A stretch of DNA of 64,000 nt from Burkholderiales bacterium (GCA_019745565.1 JAIESW010000017.1:1-64000), one strand, 5' to 3'. Positions 36,700-45,908 are shown, counted from the first letter of the stretch. A program made the numbers and translations. Notes: a model not told the origin generated them from the sequence alone.

Positions 36700-37971
36700 A
36701 TGAGGAGAACCACGCTACGCACCGCGGCGCTGTCGGCCGCTTTCGCCCTGGCCCTGCCGGCGTTCGCCGCTCCGCTGCCAAAGGCTACGCCGGAGGAGGT
36801 CGGGATGTCGTCCGCCCGCCTCGAGAAGATAACCGCCACAGTGAAGCAGTGGGTGGACAAGAAGGAGATTCCGGGTGCGGTCACGCTGATCGCGCGCAAG
36901 GGCAAGCTCGTGTACGCCAACACCCAGGGCATGCGGGACGCCGCCAAGGGCGAAGCGCTCGCCGAGGATTCCATCTTCCGGCTCTACTCCATGACCAAAC
37001 CCATCGTGAGTATCGCGGCGATGTCGCTGGTGGAAGACGGCGCGCTGGCGCTGAACGACCCCATCTCCAAGTACCTGCCCGAGTTCAAGGACATGAAGGT
37101 GGCCACGGAGGTCTACGACCCGGTGTCGGGCGTGCAGATCTACACGACGGCACCGGCCAAGAAGCCGATCACCGTGCAGGACCTTCTGCGGCACACCGGC
37201 GGCTTCACCTACGGCCCGCCGCTGTCCACGCGTACGCAGGTGCAGAAGCTCTATCAGGAAGCCGGCATCTGGTCGCAGAAATGGGTACTGGCGGACTTCA
37301 CCAAGGCGCTCGCCAAGATCCCGCTGGTCGCGGAACCGGGCACGCTGTGGGAGTACGGGCACAACACCGATGTCCTCGGTCGTGTGGTCGAAGTGGCCGC
37401 CGGCAAGACCCTCGACGTCGTGCTGAACGAACACATCTTCCAGCCGCTCGGCATGACCGATACGACGTTCTCGCTGCCGGCGGCGAAGGTGGGCCGGCTC
37501 GCACAGCCGCAGCCCGATCCGTACACGAACCAGACGCCCGAACTCATCGACTTCACCCAACCGCAGGTCTTCTTCGCCGGCGGTCACGGACTGGTGGGCA
37601 CGGCTGGTGACTACCTGCAGTTCGCGCAAGCGTTGCTCGACGGCGGCGCGCACGACGGCAAGCGCATCATCGGTGCGCGCACCCTGGCCTATGCGACTTC
37701 CGATCATGTGAATCCTGCAATCAACAAGGGCACGTTCCTGCCGGGTCCTGGTTACGGTTTCGGCCTCGGCTTCGCCGTGCGCCTGGATCGCGGGATGTCC
37801 ACCTGGCCCGGCTCACCCGGTGACTACTATTGGGGCGGATACGCCGGTACCGCATTCTGGATCGATCCGAAGGAGCAGCTCGTGGTGGTGTTCATGACGA
37901 CCGAGCCGACCCGCCGGCTGCACTACCGCATCACGCTGCGCGACCTCATCTACGGGGCTATCGTCGAGTGA
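36700..37971 (+). CDS. Exported serine hydrolase, beta-lactamase (class C-like) family (423 aa)
   Basis: A penicillin-binding/esterase-type hydrolase. The signal peptide is MRRTTLRTAALSAAFALALP with cleavage near AFA. The catalytic S-x-x-K is YSMTKPIVS and the Y-x-N equivalent is YGHNTDVLG; HxG appears as GGHGLVGTAGDY. The sequence TPEEVGMSSARLEKITATVK is typical of the secreted esterase/beta-lactamase-like group, not of resistance enzymes. ATG 36700 is chosen for GGAGGAC and the signal peptide. Its stop overlaps the next start as GTGA. The true substrate is unknown. Confidence 0.88.
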   Translation: MRRTTLRTAALSAAFALALPAFAAPLPKATPEEVGMSSARLEKITATVKQWVDKKEIPGAVTLIARKGKLVYANTQGMRDAAKGEALAEDSIFRLYSMTKPIVSIAAMSLVEDGALALNDPISKYLPEFKDMKVATEVYDPVSGVQIYTTAPAKKPITVQDLLRHTGGFTYGPPLSTRTQVQKLYQEAGIWSQKWVLADFTKALAKIPLVAEPGTLWEYGHNTDVLGRVVEVAAGKTLDVVLNEHIFQPLGMTDTTFSLPAAKVGRLAQPQPDPYTNQTPELIDFTQPQVFFAGGHGLVGTAGDYLQFAQALLDGGAHDGKRIIGARTLAYATSDHVNPAINKGTFLPGPGYGFGLGFAVRLDRGMSTWPGSPGDYYWGGYAGTAFWIDPKEQLVVVFMTTEPTRRLHYRITLRDLIYGAIVE

Positions 37972-38570
37972 TCCGGCTCCTCGCCCTGCTGGTGCTGATC
38001 CCGGCGCTCGCGTGGGCGGGCGTCGAGGACAGCGACGAGGCCGTGCTGCTCGTCGCCCACCCGCGCATGGACGATCCGAATTTCTCCGAGACCGTGGTGC
38101 TGGTCACGTTTCCGCAGGACAGCGGGCCCATGGGCGTCGTGCTGAACCGCCCCATCGGCGCCACGCTGGGCGAGTTGTTCGATCAGGATCCGGCGGTGCG
38201 CGAACGCCAGGACATGGTCCACGCCGGTGGACCGGTCCAGCCGGATGGCCTGCTGTTCATCTTCCGATCGGCCGAGCATCCGGTGAAGGCGTTGCCGGTC
38301 GTCGACGACATCTACCTGTCGGCCGACGGCAAGCTGTTCGACGTGCTGGTGAAGAAGACCGAGGAAGCCCCGAGCCAGCGGTTCTACGCAGGCTACGCCG
38401 GCTGGGCCGAAGGCCAGCTCGACGCCGAAGTGCAGCGCGGCGACTGGTATGTGCTGCCGATGGACGTGGACGTTCTGTACGGCATGTCGGAAGAATCCAT
38501 GTGGGAAACCCTGTTCGTGCGTGCGACGTCGAAATTCGCGGCAGCCGCGCGTTCGGGCAACTCCCGGTAG
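37968..38570 (+). CDS. YqgE/AlgH family protein with a signal peptide (200 aa)
   Basis: A UPF0301 (YqgE/AlgH) domain: LLVAHPRMDDPNFSETVVLV, MGVVLNRPIGATLGELF and the HAGGPVQPDGLLFIFRS segment are diagnostic, and YAGYAGWAEGQLDAEV follows. Typical YqgE is cytosolic and starts directly at the L.A.P motif. This one has an extra N-terminal VIRLLALLVLIPALAWAG, which reads as a signal peptide. GTG 37968 overlaps the upstream stop. It sits between an exported serine hydrolase and a periplasmic di-heme protein, all in one tight operon, so an envelope role is likely (inference). Confidence 0.88.
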   Translation: MIRLLALLVLIPALAWAGVEDSDEAVLLVAHPRMDDPNFSETVVLVTFPQDSGPMGVVLNRPIGATLGELFDQDPAVRERQDMVHAGGPVQPDGLLFIFRSAEHPVKALPVVDDIYLSADGKLFDVLVKKTEEAPSQRFYAGYAGWAEGQLDAEVQRGDWYVLPMDVDVLYGMSEESMWETLFVRATSKFAAAARSGNSR

Positions 38571-39827
38571 ATGGCGATACCGCGACCCGCACGAATCGGA
38601 CTCCTGTGCGGTGCGGCGTTGGTTGCGAGCGCGCCTGCCTGGAACGTCGGCGCAGGAAGCGATGCAACCGACGACAAGAGGGTGGGCCGTGGCGAAGCGC
38701 TGTTCGAACAGCGCTGGTACGTTGCCCCGTCCGGCTTCGGGCCCTGGGGGCGCGGGCCCACGTCGAACGCGGAGGCGTGTGCGGACTGCCATGCCGGTTA
38801 CGGTCGCGGCGCGCCGCCCGAGGTTGCGGACGAGCCGATGACGGCCATGGTGCTCCGCTTGTCCGCAGGAGAACCCTCCGGTGGCGGAGCGCCGCAACCC
38901 CACCCTGCCTACGGCCTGCAACTGCAGACCCAGGGCACGCTCGGCGTCGTCCCGGCCGAGGGCGCCGCGACGATCGACTGGATCGAGACGCCCGTGACGC
39001 TGGGCGACGGCACGGTCATCGCCCTACGTCGGCCGCAGATCCGCATGCAGGCCCTGGCCTTCGGCGAGTTGGGCCCGGCTGCGGCCGTATCCGCCCGGAT
39101 TCCGCCGCCGCTTTCCGGCCTCGGCCGCCTGGAATCGATACCGGATGCGGCGCTGGAGACTCTGGCCGCGCGCGACGCGGGCGACGGCATCCGCGGCAGG
39201 GTCAATCGCCTGCCCGACGGCACGGTCGGGCGCTTCGGACACAAGGCGACCGTGGCATCGCTGCGCGAGCAGACCGCGCTCGCATTGCACGAGGATCTCG
39301 GCCTCACCTCGACAGCGTTGCCGATGCAGAACTGCCCTTCGCCACAGTCAGCCTGTGCACGACAGCCTCACCCATCCCTGCCCGAAGTGCGCGACGATCA
39401 GATCGACGACCTGGTCGCACTGCTGCGAACCCTGGCCGCTCCCCGGCGACAGGCCGCCGACGAAGCGGCGACCCGACGCGGTGAGATGCTCTTCGCCAGT
39501 CTGAATTGCGGCGGCTGCCACGTCCCGCGCATCTCGCCGGCATCCCCTGGCGCCTATACCGACCTGTTGCTGCACGACCTCGGCGCCGGACTCGCCGATG
39601 GCCGACCGGAGTTCGCGGCCGGCCCTCGCGACTGGCGGACGGCGCCCTTGTGGGGTGCGGGTAATGCTGTGGCATCAGGTGCGCGATTTCTGCATGACGG
39701 TCGCGCACGCACGCTCGAAGAAGCGATACTGTGGCACGGCGGCGAAGCCGAAGCAGCGCGGCAGCGGTACGCTCGCTTGCCTCGGTCGGACCGCACAGCC
39801 CTGATCCGATTCCTTTCGACGCTCTAG
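38571..39827 (+). CDS. Di-heme oxidoreductase, COG3488 (DUF1111) family (418 aa)
   Basis: A periplasmic c-type cytochrome with two heme sites: CADCHAGYGRG (about residue 65) and CGGCHVPRI (about residue 310). The N-terminus ARIGLLCGAALVASAPAWN acts as a signal peptide. The body has FGHKATVASLREQTALALHE and the C-terminal GAGNAVASGARFLHDGRART, both typical of this family, often called thiol oxidoreductases. The function is not firmly established. Its ATG follows the YqgE-like stop with no gap. Export and heme loading need a cytochrome c maturation system outside the window. Confidence 0.87.
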   Translation: MAIPRPARIGLLCGAALVASAPAWNVGAGSDATDDKRVGRGEALFEQRWYVAPSGFGPWGRGPTSNAEACADCHAGYGRGAPPEVADEPMTAMVLRLSAGEPSGGGAPQPHPAYGLQLQTQGTLGVVPAEGAATIDWIETPVTLGDGTVIALRRPQIRMQALAFGELGPAAAVSARIPPPLSGLGRLESIPDAALETLAARDAGDGIRGRVNRLPDGTVGRFGHKATVASLREQTALALHEDLGLTSTALPMQNCPSPQSACARQPHPSLPEVRDDQIDDLVALLRTLAAPRRQAADEAATRRGEMLFASLNCGGCHVPRISPASPGAYTDLLLHDLGAGLADGRPEFAAGPRDWRTAPLWGAGNAVASGARFLHDGRARTLEEAILWHGGEAEAARQRYARLPRSDRTALIRFLSTL

Positions 39828-39943
39828 TGCGGTTTCCATCATCGCGGTGCCCCGGCAGCCGGCGCAGCCGGAGCGCGCGGGCCCTCTCTCAATCGAATCT
39901 CGTAGGAGCCGGGTCGAAGACTGCGGCGTCGCTTTCCGCCTGC

Positions 39944-40777
39944 GTGCGTCGCGCGTTCGTCGGCGCGCTGGCCCTGCTGGCGTGCACTGTTGCCAACGCA
40001 CAGCAGACGCGCGATTTCACGCAGAGGGATTCCGAGCGGGTCATCGACTGGTACTACGCGTCCACGTTCGGCACCGGGATCTACAGCATCGGTGACCGGA
40101 CCGTGTTCGTGGCGCGCCTGCCCTTCGGCTTCACGCTGCGTCAGAGCGACGAGGATCGCTGGGGGGTGCGGCTCAAGCTCCCGGTTTCGGTCGGCCTGTA
40201 TCGCATCCCGAACCAGTTCGACGATGTCCTCGAGCGCACCAACTTCGCGGCGGTGTCGGCGCTGCCGGGGGTGGAGTTCGAACGACAGCTCACCTCGCGA
40301 TGGACGGTCCGGCCGACGGTTTCCTTCGGCTACGGACGCGACCTGGGCAGTTCGGTGAGTTCGCGCATCTGGGAGGTGGGCGTGCGCAGCCTGTACACCG
40401 TGCCGCTGCGCGACCTCGACTTCGTCCTGGGGAACGCGCTGCTCTACGCCGGCAGCAACGCGACGACCGGTACGACGCAGAATCTCGGCATCTTCTCCAC
40501 CGGGCTCAACTTCCTCATTCCCACGGGCAAGGAGTTCATGGGGCACCCCACCGACCTCGGCGTCCACTTCATCTACTACGCGTACTTCAATCGACTCGAC
40601 TTCTTCCTCGATGCCAACGATCGCCGTGAAATGGATCAGCAATACGAGATAGCCATGACGCTCGGTTCATCGAAGCCCTTCGAGATACTCGGTTTCAGCT
40701 TCGACCGCATCGGCGTGGGATTCCGGATCGGCGATGATTTCTTCGCGATTCGGCTGCTCACCGGGTTTATGTACTGA
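39944..40777 (+). CDS. Putative outer-membrane beta-barrel protein (about 277 aa; start uncertain)
   Basis: No named family recognised. A signal-like stretch VRRAFVGALALLACTVANAQ is followed by amphipathic segments with alternating hydrophobic residues and many Tyr, Phe and Gly (for example RWTVRPTVSFGYGRDLGSSV), and it ends GDDFFAIRLLTGFMY with an aromatic last residue, as outer-membrane barrels do. GTG 39944 is the only in-frame start that keeps the signal peptide, but it lacks a clear binding site. It follows the di-heme gene by about 115 bases and may be read from the same transcript. Confidence 0.65.
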   Translation: MRRAFVGALALLACTVANAQQTRDFTQRDSERVIDWYYASTFGTGIYSIGDRTVFVARLPFGFTLRQSDEDRWGVRLKLPVSVGLYRIPNQFDDVLERTNFAAVSALPGVEFERQLTSRWTVRPTVSFGYGRDLGSSVSSRIWEVGVRSLYTVPLRDLDFVLGNALLYAGSNATTGTTQNLGIFSTGLNFLIPTGKEFMGHPTDLGVHFIYYAYFNRLDFFLDANDRREMDQQYEIAMTLGSSKPFEILGFSFDRIGVGFRIGDDFFAIRLLTGFMY

Positions 40778-41308
40778 TCCTCGTCCGGCGCCACGGCGAC
40801 CGGCCGCACACCCCATCGCGCGGCGGCAAGAGACGCTTCCAGGCCGGACTTTCAAGGCCGGCTGGCCGGCGATACGGTCTTCGACGGCGGAGTGACTCTC
40901 GCGGACGAGTACGACTTCGATCTGGTGGACCCGGGCACGCCCGGCCTGACGGTGAGCGTCCTGTTCGAATTCGAGAATGTGAACGACGCCCAGTCCCCCG
41001 TTCCGCTCACGATCAAGCTCTTCGTCCGCGACAGCGGCATCTACAGCCTGCTGGTAGCGGACGATGCCGCCGAGACCGTCGCGTTCACGCGCGTTCTCGC
41101 CACCAGCCCGACCGCCGCGCAGCAGTACCTGTTGACCATCGCCGGTACGACGCCGTCCGAACTTACGGCGGGGTATTCCGGCAAGCTGACCGTCACGGCC
41201 GTCCCCGAGCCCTCGACGGTCTTCCAGCTCCTGGTCGGCGCCGCCCTCGTGACCACCGCTATTCGGTCGACCAGCCGTTCGCAGAGACTGGCCGTTCGGT
41301 CCCGTTGA
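40778..41308 (+). pseudogene. 5'-truncated PEP-CTERM protein (open from 40892, 138 codons)
   Basis: The C-terminus is a PEP-CTERM signal: VPEPSTVFQLLVGAALVTTA plus a basic tail. The body (VDPGTPGLTVSVLFEFENVN...) reads as a secreted beta-rich domain, and homologous-looking sequence continues upstream of the first possible start (FQGRLAGDTVFDGGVTLADE) right back to the stop of the preceding gene. No signal peptide or good start is available, so the 5' end appears lost, perhaps by a deletion that joined it to the barrel gene. GTG 40892 is the first in-frame start. Without a signal peptide the exosortase signal would be useless. Confidence 0.6.
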
Positions 41309-41426
41309 TCTGCCGCAGCGCAACATCCGCGTGGGTTGCCATGCCCTCCGCCCGGACGTAGGATCGAATCACAACAAGAAGTCGTGCAATCGATGAGTGA
41401 CTCACGCATCCGAGGAGGAGGTCACC

Positions 41427-41579
41427 ATGTGCTTCGAGTTCGAATGGCTGTACTGGGCGCAGCTCGCGCAGGAGCGGGAGCGCGAGGAGAGCGAAAAGGC
41501 CAGGCAAGCGGGTGAAACGGTGCCGGAACCGGCCCCCACGCCGCAGCGGCAGGATCGACCGGTCCCCGCCCACGCCTGA
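41427..41579 (+). CDS. Small charged protein, unknown function (50 aa)
   Basis: Starts MCFEFEWLYWAQLAQERERE, a short aromatic helix followed by a Glu/Arg-rich helix and a Pro-rich tail. A strong binding site (GAGGAGG, seven bases upstream) and a terminator directly after it support expression. No family recognised. An aromatic N-terminal helix with a charged continuation could associate with a membrane or another protein; this is a guess. Confidence 0.65.
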   Translation: MCFEFEWLYWAQLAQEREREESEKARQAGETVPEPAPTPQRQDRPVPAHA

Positions 41580-41603
41580 CTCTCGCCTCGGCCGCCTCGC
41601 GAG

Positions 41604-41628
41604 AAGCCCCGCCGTCGCGGGGCTTTTC
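41604..41628 (+). terminator. Rho-independent terminator
   Basis: AAGCCCCGC-CGTC-GCGGGGCTT is a 9-bp perfect stem followed by TT. It ends the 50 aa gene. Confidence 0.85.
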
Positions 41629-41692
41629 GTTGGAGCAGCCGTCGCGCAAACCCGACTTGAGGCACCCGGCTTCGCACAGAAAGGCAGGTCTC

Positions 41693-42232
41693 ATGAAGGC
41701 GCGGTCTCGCAACGGCAACAGAATCACTTGGCTGGTCCCGCTCGCCTTGCTGCTCGGCAGTCATGGCGCCGAGGCGCAGCGGTACACGGCTGCGGAAGTC
41801 GTATACATCCCGGCACCCATGTACGGCTACGTCTATCCGGGCGCTTCGGCGGCCCCGTGCTATCCCTATTGCGCCGTGGTCGTTCGCAATCGCACCCTCG
41901 AGCGACGCCAGCAGCGCTTCGACGCGCTTCGAGCTGACACACCCGCCGCCGCAGGATCCTTCGGCCCCATCGCCGCTGCCAAGCCCAGATCCCAGCAAGG
42001 CTCGGACGAGGAACTGCTGCCCGCCTATCGCTCTGCCGGCAAGGTGCGACCCGAGTACGACAGCAGCGGCAAGTACACCAGCGCCTATGCCGAACCTGAG
42101 GTCAGCGCAGCGCCCGCTGCAGAGGCCAGCCCGGGCACCGCGAGCGTGACACCTGCGGCCCCGGAGGTAACGCAGCCCAAGCGCCGCGCCCAGCCGATGC
42201 TCCCGTGCCCCAGGGCAGCACGGGAGTGTTGA
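41693..42232 (+). CDS. Exported hypothetical protein, Ala/Pro-rich tail (179 aa)
   Basis: A signal peptide (ITWLVPLALLLGSHGAEAQ, cleavage after AEA) is followed by a Tyr-rich stretch (YIPAPMYGYVYPGASAAPCY) and a low-complexity Ala/Pro/Thr tail. No catalytic motif is seen. AAAGGCAGG precedes the ATG. It is likely a periplasmic or surface protein. The 25-base gap to the endonuclease-like gene allows co-transcription. Confidence 0.65.
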   Translation: MKARSRNGNRITWLVPLALLLGSHGAEAQRYTAAEVVYIPAPMYGYVYPGASAAPCYPYCAVVVRNRTLERRQQRFDALRADTPAAAGSFGPIAAAKPRSQQGSDEELLPAYRSAGKVRPEYDSSGKYTSAYAEPEVSAAPAAEASPGTASVTPAAPEVTQPKRRAQPMLPCPRAAREC

Positions 42233-42257
42233 GTGCGGCCAACGGCGCCGCGTTCGC

Positions 42258-43103
42258 GTGAAGCTGATCACCTGGAACGTCCAATGGTGCCGCGGGACTG
42301 ACGGCCGGGTCGACCCTGAACGCGTCGCCGCGTCCGCAAGAGGCCTGGGCGATTTCGACGTGCTGTGCCTGCAGGAGGTCGCGATCGGCTTCAGCGGCCT
42401 GGGCGGCAGCAGCGGCGAGGATCAGATGGCCGTACTGTCCGCCGCGCTGACGGGCTGGCGCGGCCACTTTGCTCCGGCAACGGATCTCGACGATGGGCGC
42501 GGCGGGCGCAGACAATTCGGCAACGCGATCTTCACGCGCCTGCCGGTGCTGCAAGTGTTTCGCCATGCCCTGCCCTGGCCCGCGGATCCGTCCGTGCCCA
42601 GCATGGCGCGAGTCGCACTGGAACTGGTGGTGCAGGGATCCTTCGGACCGGTCCGCGTGGTATCGACCCATCTCGAGTACTACTCAGCCACCGTGCGCGC
42701 CGCGCAGATCGAAGCGTTGCGGCGCCTGCATCAGGAGGCATGCGCACACGCGCGTGCCCCACGCCCTTCAGGCGATCCCGGCGAACCGTTCGACGCCGTG
42801 CCGCGCCCGCGTTCGGCCCTGATCTGCGGCGACTTCAATTGCACACCGGATGGCCCCGAGCACGCACGGATGACCGCGCCCTTCGGCGGCGATCCCACGC
42901 CTTTCATCGACGCCTGGGAGGTGCTGCATCCGGACCTGCGCCACCCGCCCACGGTCGGCGTGCACATGGACAACCTGCCGCGCGCTACCTTCGATTTCGT
43001 GTTCGCAACCGAGGACCTGGCGCCGCGCCTACAATCGATCGCGATCGACGGCAAGGCACAGGCGTCCGATCACCAGCCGATCGTGCTCGACCTCGAGGAC
43101 TGA
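42258..43103 (+). CDS. Endonuclease/exonuclease/phosphatase family protein (281 aa)
   Basis: A metal-dependent phosphodiesterase fold. Catalytic motifs are intact: LITWNVQW, LQEVAIG, STHLEYYS, ICGDFNCTPD and the final SDHQPIVLDLE. No signal peptide is visible. Members hydrolyse nucleic acids, phospholipids or inositol phosphates, and the sequence alone does not choose among these. A much longer open frame covers this region in another phase but has no domain and is rejected. Confidence 0.88.
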   Translation: MKLITWNVQWCRGTDGRVDPERVAASARGLGDFDVLCLQEVAIGFSGLGGSSGEDQMAVLSAALTGWRGHFAPATDLDDGRGGRRQFGNAIFTRLPVLQVFRHALPWPADPSVPSMARVALELVVQGSFGPVRVVSTHLEYYSATVRAAQIEALRRLHQEACAHARAPRPSGDPGEPFDAVPRPRSALICGDFNCTPDGPEHARMTAPFGGDPTPFIDAWEVLHPDLRHPPTVGVHMDNLPRATFDFVFATEDLAPRLQSIAIDGKAQASDHQPIVLDLED

Positions 43104-43114
43104 GACTCCCCGCG

Positions 43115-43963
43115 TCAGGCCGCGAGCAGGATCTCCCGCAGTACGCCGCGCGCTTCCAGCTCCACCTCCACTCCCGTGATCGGCGGTCGACCGAAGTGCC
43201 ACCGCACGCCGCGCCGCGCCGGTTCCTCGATCGCCGGAACCAGCACCTGCGACAGCACGGTGTCGGTGGCCTCCGCCAAATAGACCTCGACCTGGGAAGC
43301 ATCGCGAAACGTGAGGCCCAGTTCGCGCAGGCGATTCGCGACGGCGCGGATGACGAAGGTCATCTTCTCGCGCATGCCGGCCACGGAGGTGTCGCCCGCC
43401 GCCACCGGACCACCCGGCCCGATCTCCGTGATCCCGGACATCACGAACGTGGTGATCGGTGCGCCGGAACGCATGGTGTAGGAGAACCCGTGCAACGACG
43501 GCACCTCCGGCGGCTCCGCCGCCGGTGCCACGTTGGTTCGCGACACCGGGTTGCGTCCTTCGACCAGCAGGCCCCACTCGATCAGACGTTGCACGTAGGG
43601 CTGGTTGAACGCGCGGAACTCGTCCATCGACAGCTGCCGCGGCAGCCGCAGCTCCATCCCGCACAGGGCGCGCATGGGTCGACCGAGCACGCCGAGGTGC
43701 CGTTCGACCAGTGCATAGCCCTGATCGAGGGGCAGCCAGGGTTTCAGCACGGCATGAACGATCTCGAAGCCCTCGCGGGCCACAGCACCGCCGGCGAACA
43801 CCTGGGTACCGGGCAGGAACCGGAACCCACCCTCGGGCTGGTCGATCAGCGGTGCGCTGTCCGCCAACGCCCGCGGCACGGCCGTCGCCGCCACGGCAGC
43901 CAGCGCAGCCTGCAGCAGCTTGCGTCTGACCTCGTCCTGCAACCGCCGATCATTTGCTCTCAT
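43115..43963 (-). CDS. Exported protein with RidA-like C-terminal region (282 aa)
   Basis: Not confidently assigned. The N-terminus EVRRKLLQAALAAVAATAVP has a twin-Arg followed by a hydrophobic stretch, and cleavage near ALADS is plausible, so Tat export is possible. The C-terminal half (GMREKMTFVIRAVANRLREL, then QVEVYLAEATDTVLSQVLVP) resembles the RidA/YjgF fold seen in some deaminases. The catalytic Arg of RidA cannot be aligned with certainty. It converges with the endonuclease-like gene, 11 bases apart. Confidence 0.6.
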   Translation of the reverse strand: MRANDRRLQDEVRRKLLQAALAAVAATAVPRALADSAPLIDQPEGGFRFLPGTQVFAGGAVAREGFEIVHAVLKPWLPLDQGYALVERHLGVLGRPMRALCGMELRLPRQLSMDEFRAFNQPYVQRLIEWGLLVEGRNPVSRTNVAPAAEPPEVPSLHGFSYTMRSGAPITTFVMSGITEIGPGGPVAAGDTSVAGMREKMTFVIRAVANRLRELGLTFRDASQVEVYLAEATDTVLSQVLVPAIEEPARRGVRWHFGRPPITGVEVELEARGVLREILLAA

Positions 43964-44056
43964 GCATGCCCTCCGCTACCCTCCCCGGCTCTCTTTATTC
44001 CCCGCCCGCATCGTAGCGCGCCCTCGAACGCCACGACAGCGCGCGCCGTTCGGACC

Positions 44057-45490
44057 ATGTCCGTCGCCTCCTCCGATTCCCGCTCCTCGCGCGTGCCGGC
44101 CGTGCGCGTCGATGCCCAAGGCAAACGCCATGTGGACCTTCAGGCCGTGGCCGGCCTCGCGTTGCCGCTGATGTTGAACAGCGCCGTGCAGCTGATCCTC
44201 AACCTCACGGACACGTGGTTCATCGGTCGTATCTCGACCGAGGCCATGGCGGCGATGGGCGCGACCCATTTCCTTGCCATCGTCTTCCTGCTCGCGTTGG
44301 GTGGCGTGGGCCTGTGTGTACAGACGCTCGTCGCCCAGGCCTACGGCGCCCGGTCGAGCCTGCGGGCGGCACGCGGGGTCTGGCTCGGGCTCTGGGCCGC
44401 CGTGCTGACGACGCCGCTGTTCGTCGTGGTCGCCTGTTCCGGACCCTGGCTGTTCGCGCCGTTCGGCCTGCCGGCGGACGTGCAGGCGAACGCGGTCGAC
44501 TACTGGATGCCGCGCTTGCTGGGTGGCCCGCTGGCCGTGGCGCTCTGGGCGCTTTCCGGGTTCTTCAACGGCATCGGCCGCACCCGGGTGACCTTCTTCG
44601 TCATGCTCGCCGTCGGCGTGCTGAACGCGATCCTGAACGAGGTACTGATCTTCCGGTTCGGGCTCGGCATCGCGGGATCGGGCTGGGCGACGACGCTGTC
44701 GGTGGCTGCCGGAACCGGCCTCGCCGCAGTCCTGTTCCTGTCGCGGTCGCTGCAGGAGCCCTACCGGACCCGCCTGACGTGGCGCCCAAGCCGGAAAGGT
44801 CTACGGCGGGTGTTCGCGCTCGGCATCCCGACGGGACTTTTTCCCGCCGTGGACCTGGTGGCGATCTCGCTGTTCCAGCTGATGCAGGTCCGCCTCGGCG
44901 CGGTCGAGGGCGCAGCGACGCAGATCGTCATGATGCTGACGTCGCTCGCCTACATGCCGGCCATCGGCATCGCCATGGCCGGTACGACGCTGGTCGGCCA
45001 GTCCATCGGCGCCGGCGACAAGCCCTGGGCGGCCCGGCTGGGCAACACCTCGATCGCCCTCGTGACCGCCTACATGGGGGCGGTCGGCGTGCTGATCGGT
45101 CTCACCGGACGCTGGCTGGTACCGTTCTTCATCGATGCCGGCGATCCCGATGCAACAGCTGTCATCGAACTCGGGCTCAATCTCGTTTGGATCGGCGGCG
45201 CTTATCAGCTGTTCGATGGAATCAACCTGGCGAGTGCATTCTGCCTGCGCGGTGCGGGCGACGTGAAGGTGCCCACGCGTTACCTGATGGTGCTCGCGTG
45301 GGGTGCCTTCGTGCCGCTAGCCCACATGTTCTCGTTCGCGCGGGGGGAAGGCTGGGTCGGGTTTCTGCCGCAATTCGGATGGGGTGCCACGGGTGGTTGG
45401 ATCGCCGCGCTGCTGTACATCGTGGCACTCGGCGTGATGATGGGGCTGCGCTGGCGTTCCGGGGCGTGGCAACATATCAAACTGACGTAG
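44057..45490 (+). CDS. MATE family efflux transporter (477 aa)
   Basis: An inner-membrane multidrug or toxin exporter driven by Na+ or H+. About twelve membrane segments are arranged in two halves; ALPLMLNSAVQLILNLTDTW FIG is the family's first helix, and AMAGTTLVGQSIGAGDKPWA marks the second half. The length is normal (about 450-480). ATG 44057 is chosen because it starts the recognisable protein; a far longer frame upstream overlaps other genes without homology. The substrate is unknown. Confidence 0.92.
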   Translation: MSVASSDSRSSRVPAVRVDAQGKRHVDLQAVAGLALPLMLNSAVQLILNLTDTWFIGRISTEAMAAMGATHFLAIVFLLALGGVGLCVQTLVAQAYGARSSLRAARGVWLGLWAAVLTTPLFVVVACSGPWLFAPFGLPADVQANAVDYWMPRLLGGPLAVALWALSGFFNGIGRTRVTFFVMLAVGVLNAILNEVLIFRFGLGIAGSGWATTLSVAAGTGLAAVLFLSRSLQEPYRTRLTWRPSRKGLRRVFALGIPTGLFPAVDLVAISLFQLMQVRLGAVEGAATQIVMMLTSLAYMPAIGIAMAGTTLVGQSIGAGDKPWAARLGNTSIALVTAYMGAVGVLIGLTGRWLVPFFIDAGDPDATAVIELGLNLVWIGGAYQLFDGINLASAFCLRGAGDVKVPTRYLMVLAWGAFVPLAHMFSFARGEGWVGFLPQFGWGATGGWIAALLYIVALGVMMGLRWRSGAWQHIKLT

Positions 45491-45577
45491 TGCGTCACCG
45501 GATGGACCATTTGCGCACGTGGCATTTCGCTTGCGTTGATGAGGGCGGAGACTCGAAACACTGAAGGGAGGTCGAAG

Positions 45578-45865
45578 ATGGAAACCCAGGTCGTCCAACA
45601 ACCGCGTGCCCCGATGCGTTCACGTCTTGCCCGTGCGATCCACAGCGATCGCGATTACCGCGAAGCGAAGGCGCTGCTAGCCCGCACCATGCGTTCGGCG
45701 CGCAGCACCGAGGCCGCCCTCCGTGCCGAAGCGCTGCTGCGCGAGATCGTCGACTACGAGATCCGCGTGGATGCCGAGGACGAAGACGGGCTCGATACCG
45801 GCAGCGCCGACATCCAGGAATACGGCGGACCCAAGCGTCGCTGGGTCGATTCCGCCAACGACTGA
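45578..45865 (+). CDS. Hypothetical protein (95 aa)
   Basis: A soluble protein with a basic helical first half (RSRLARAIHSDRDYREAKAL) and an acidic second half (RVDAEDEDGLDTGSADIQEY). AGGGAGG seven bases before the ATG decides the start, and a terminator follows directly. No family recognised. It is monocistronic. Confidence 0.7.
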   Translation: METQVVQQPRAPMRSRLARAIHSDRDYREAKALLARTMRSARSTEAALRAEALLREIVDYEIRVDAEDEDGLDTGSADIQEYGGPKRRWVDSAND

Positions 45866-45908
45866 GCCGGTCCGCGGCCGCTCCCCGGTCGCGCACCAGA
45901 TGGCCGCC

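Noticed and set aside
42365..44056. N-terminal extension of the MATE gene frame
   Set aside because: It overlaps the endonuclease-like and RidA-like genes and has no domain; the transporter starts at 44057.
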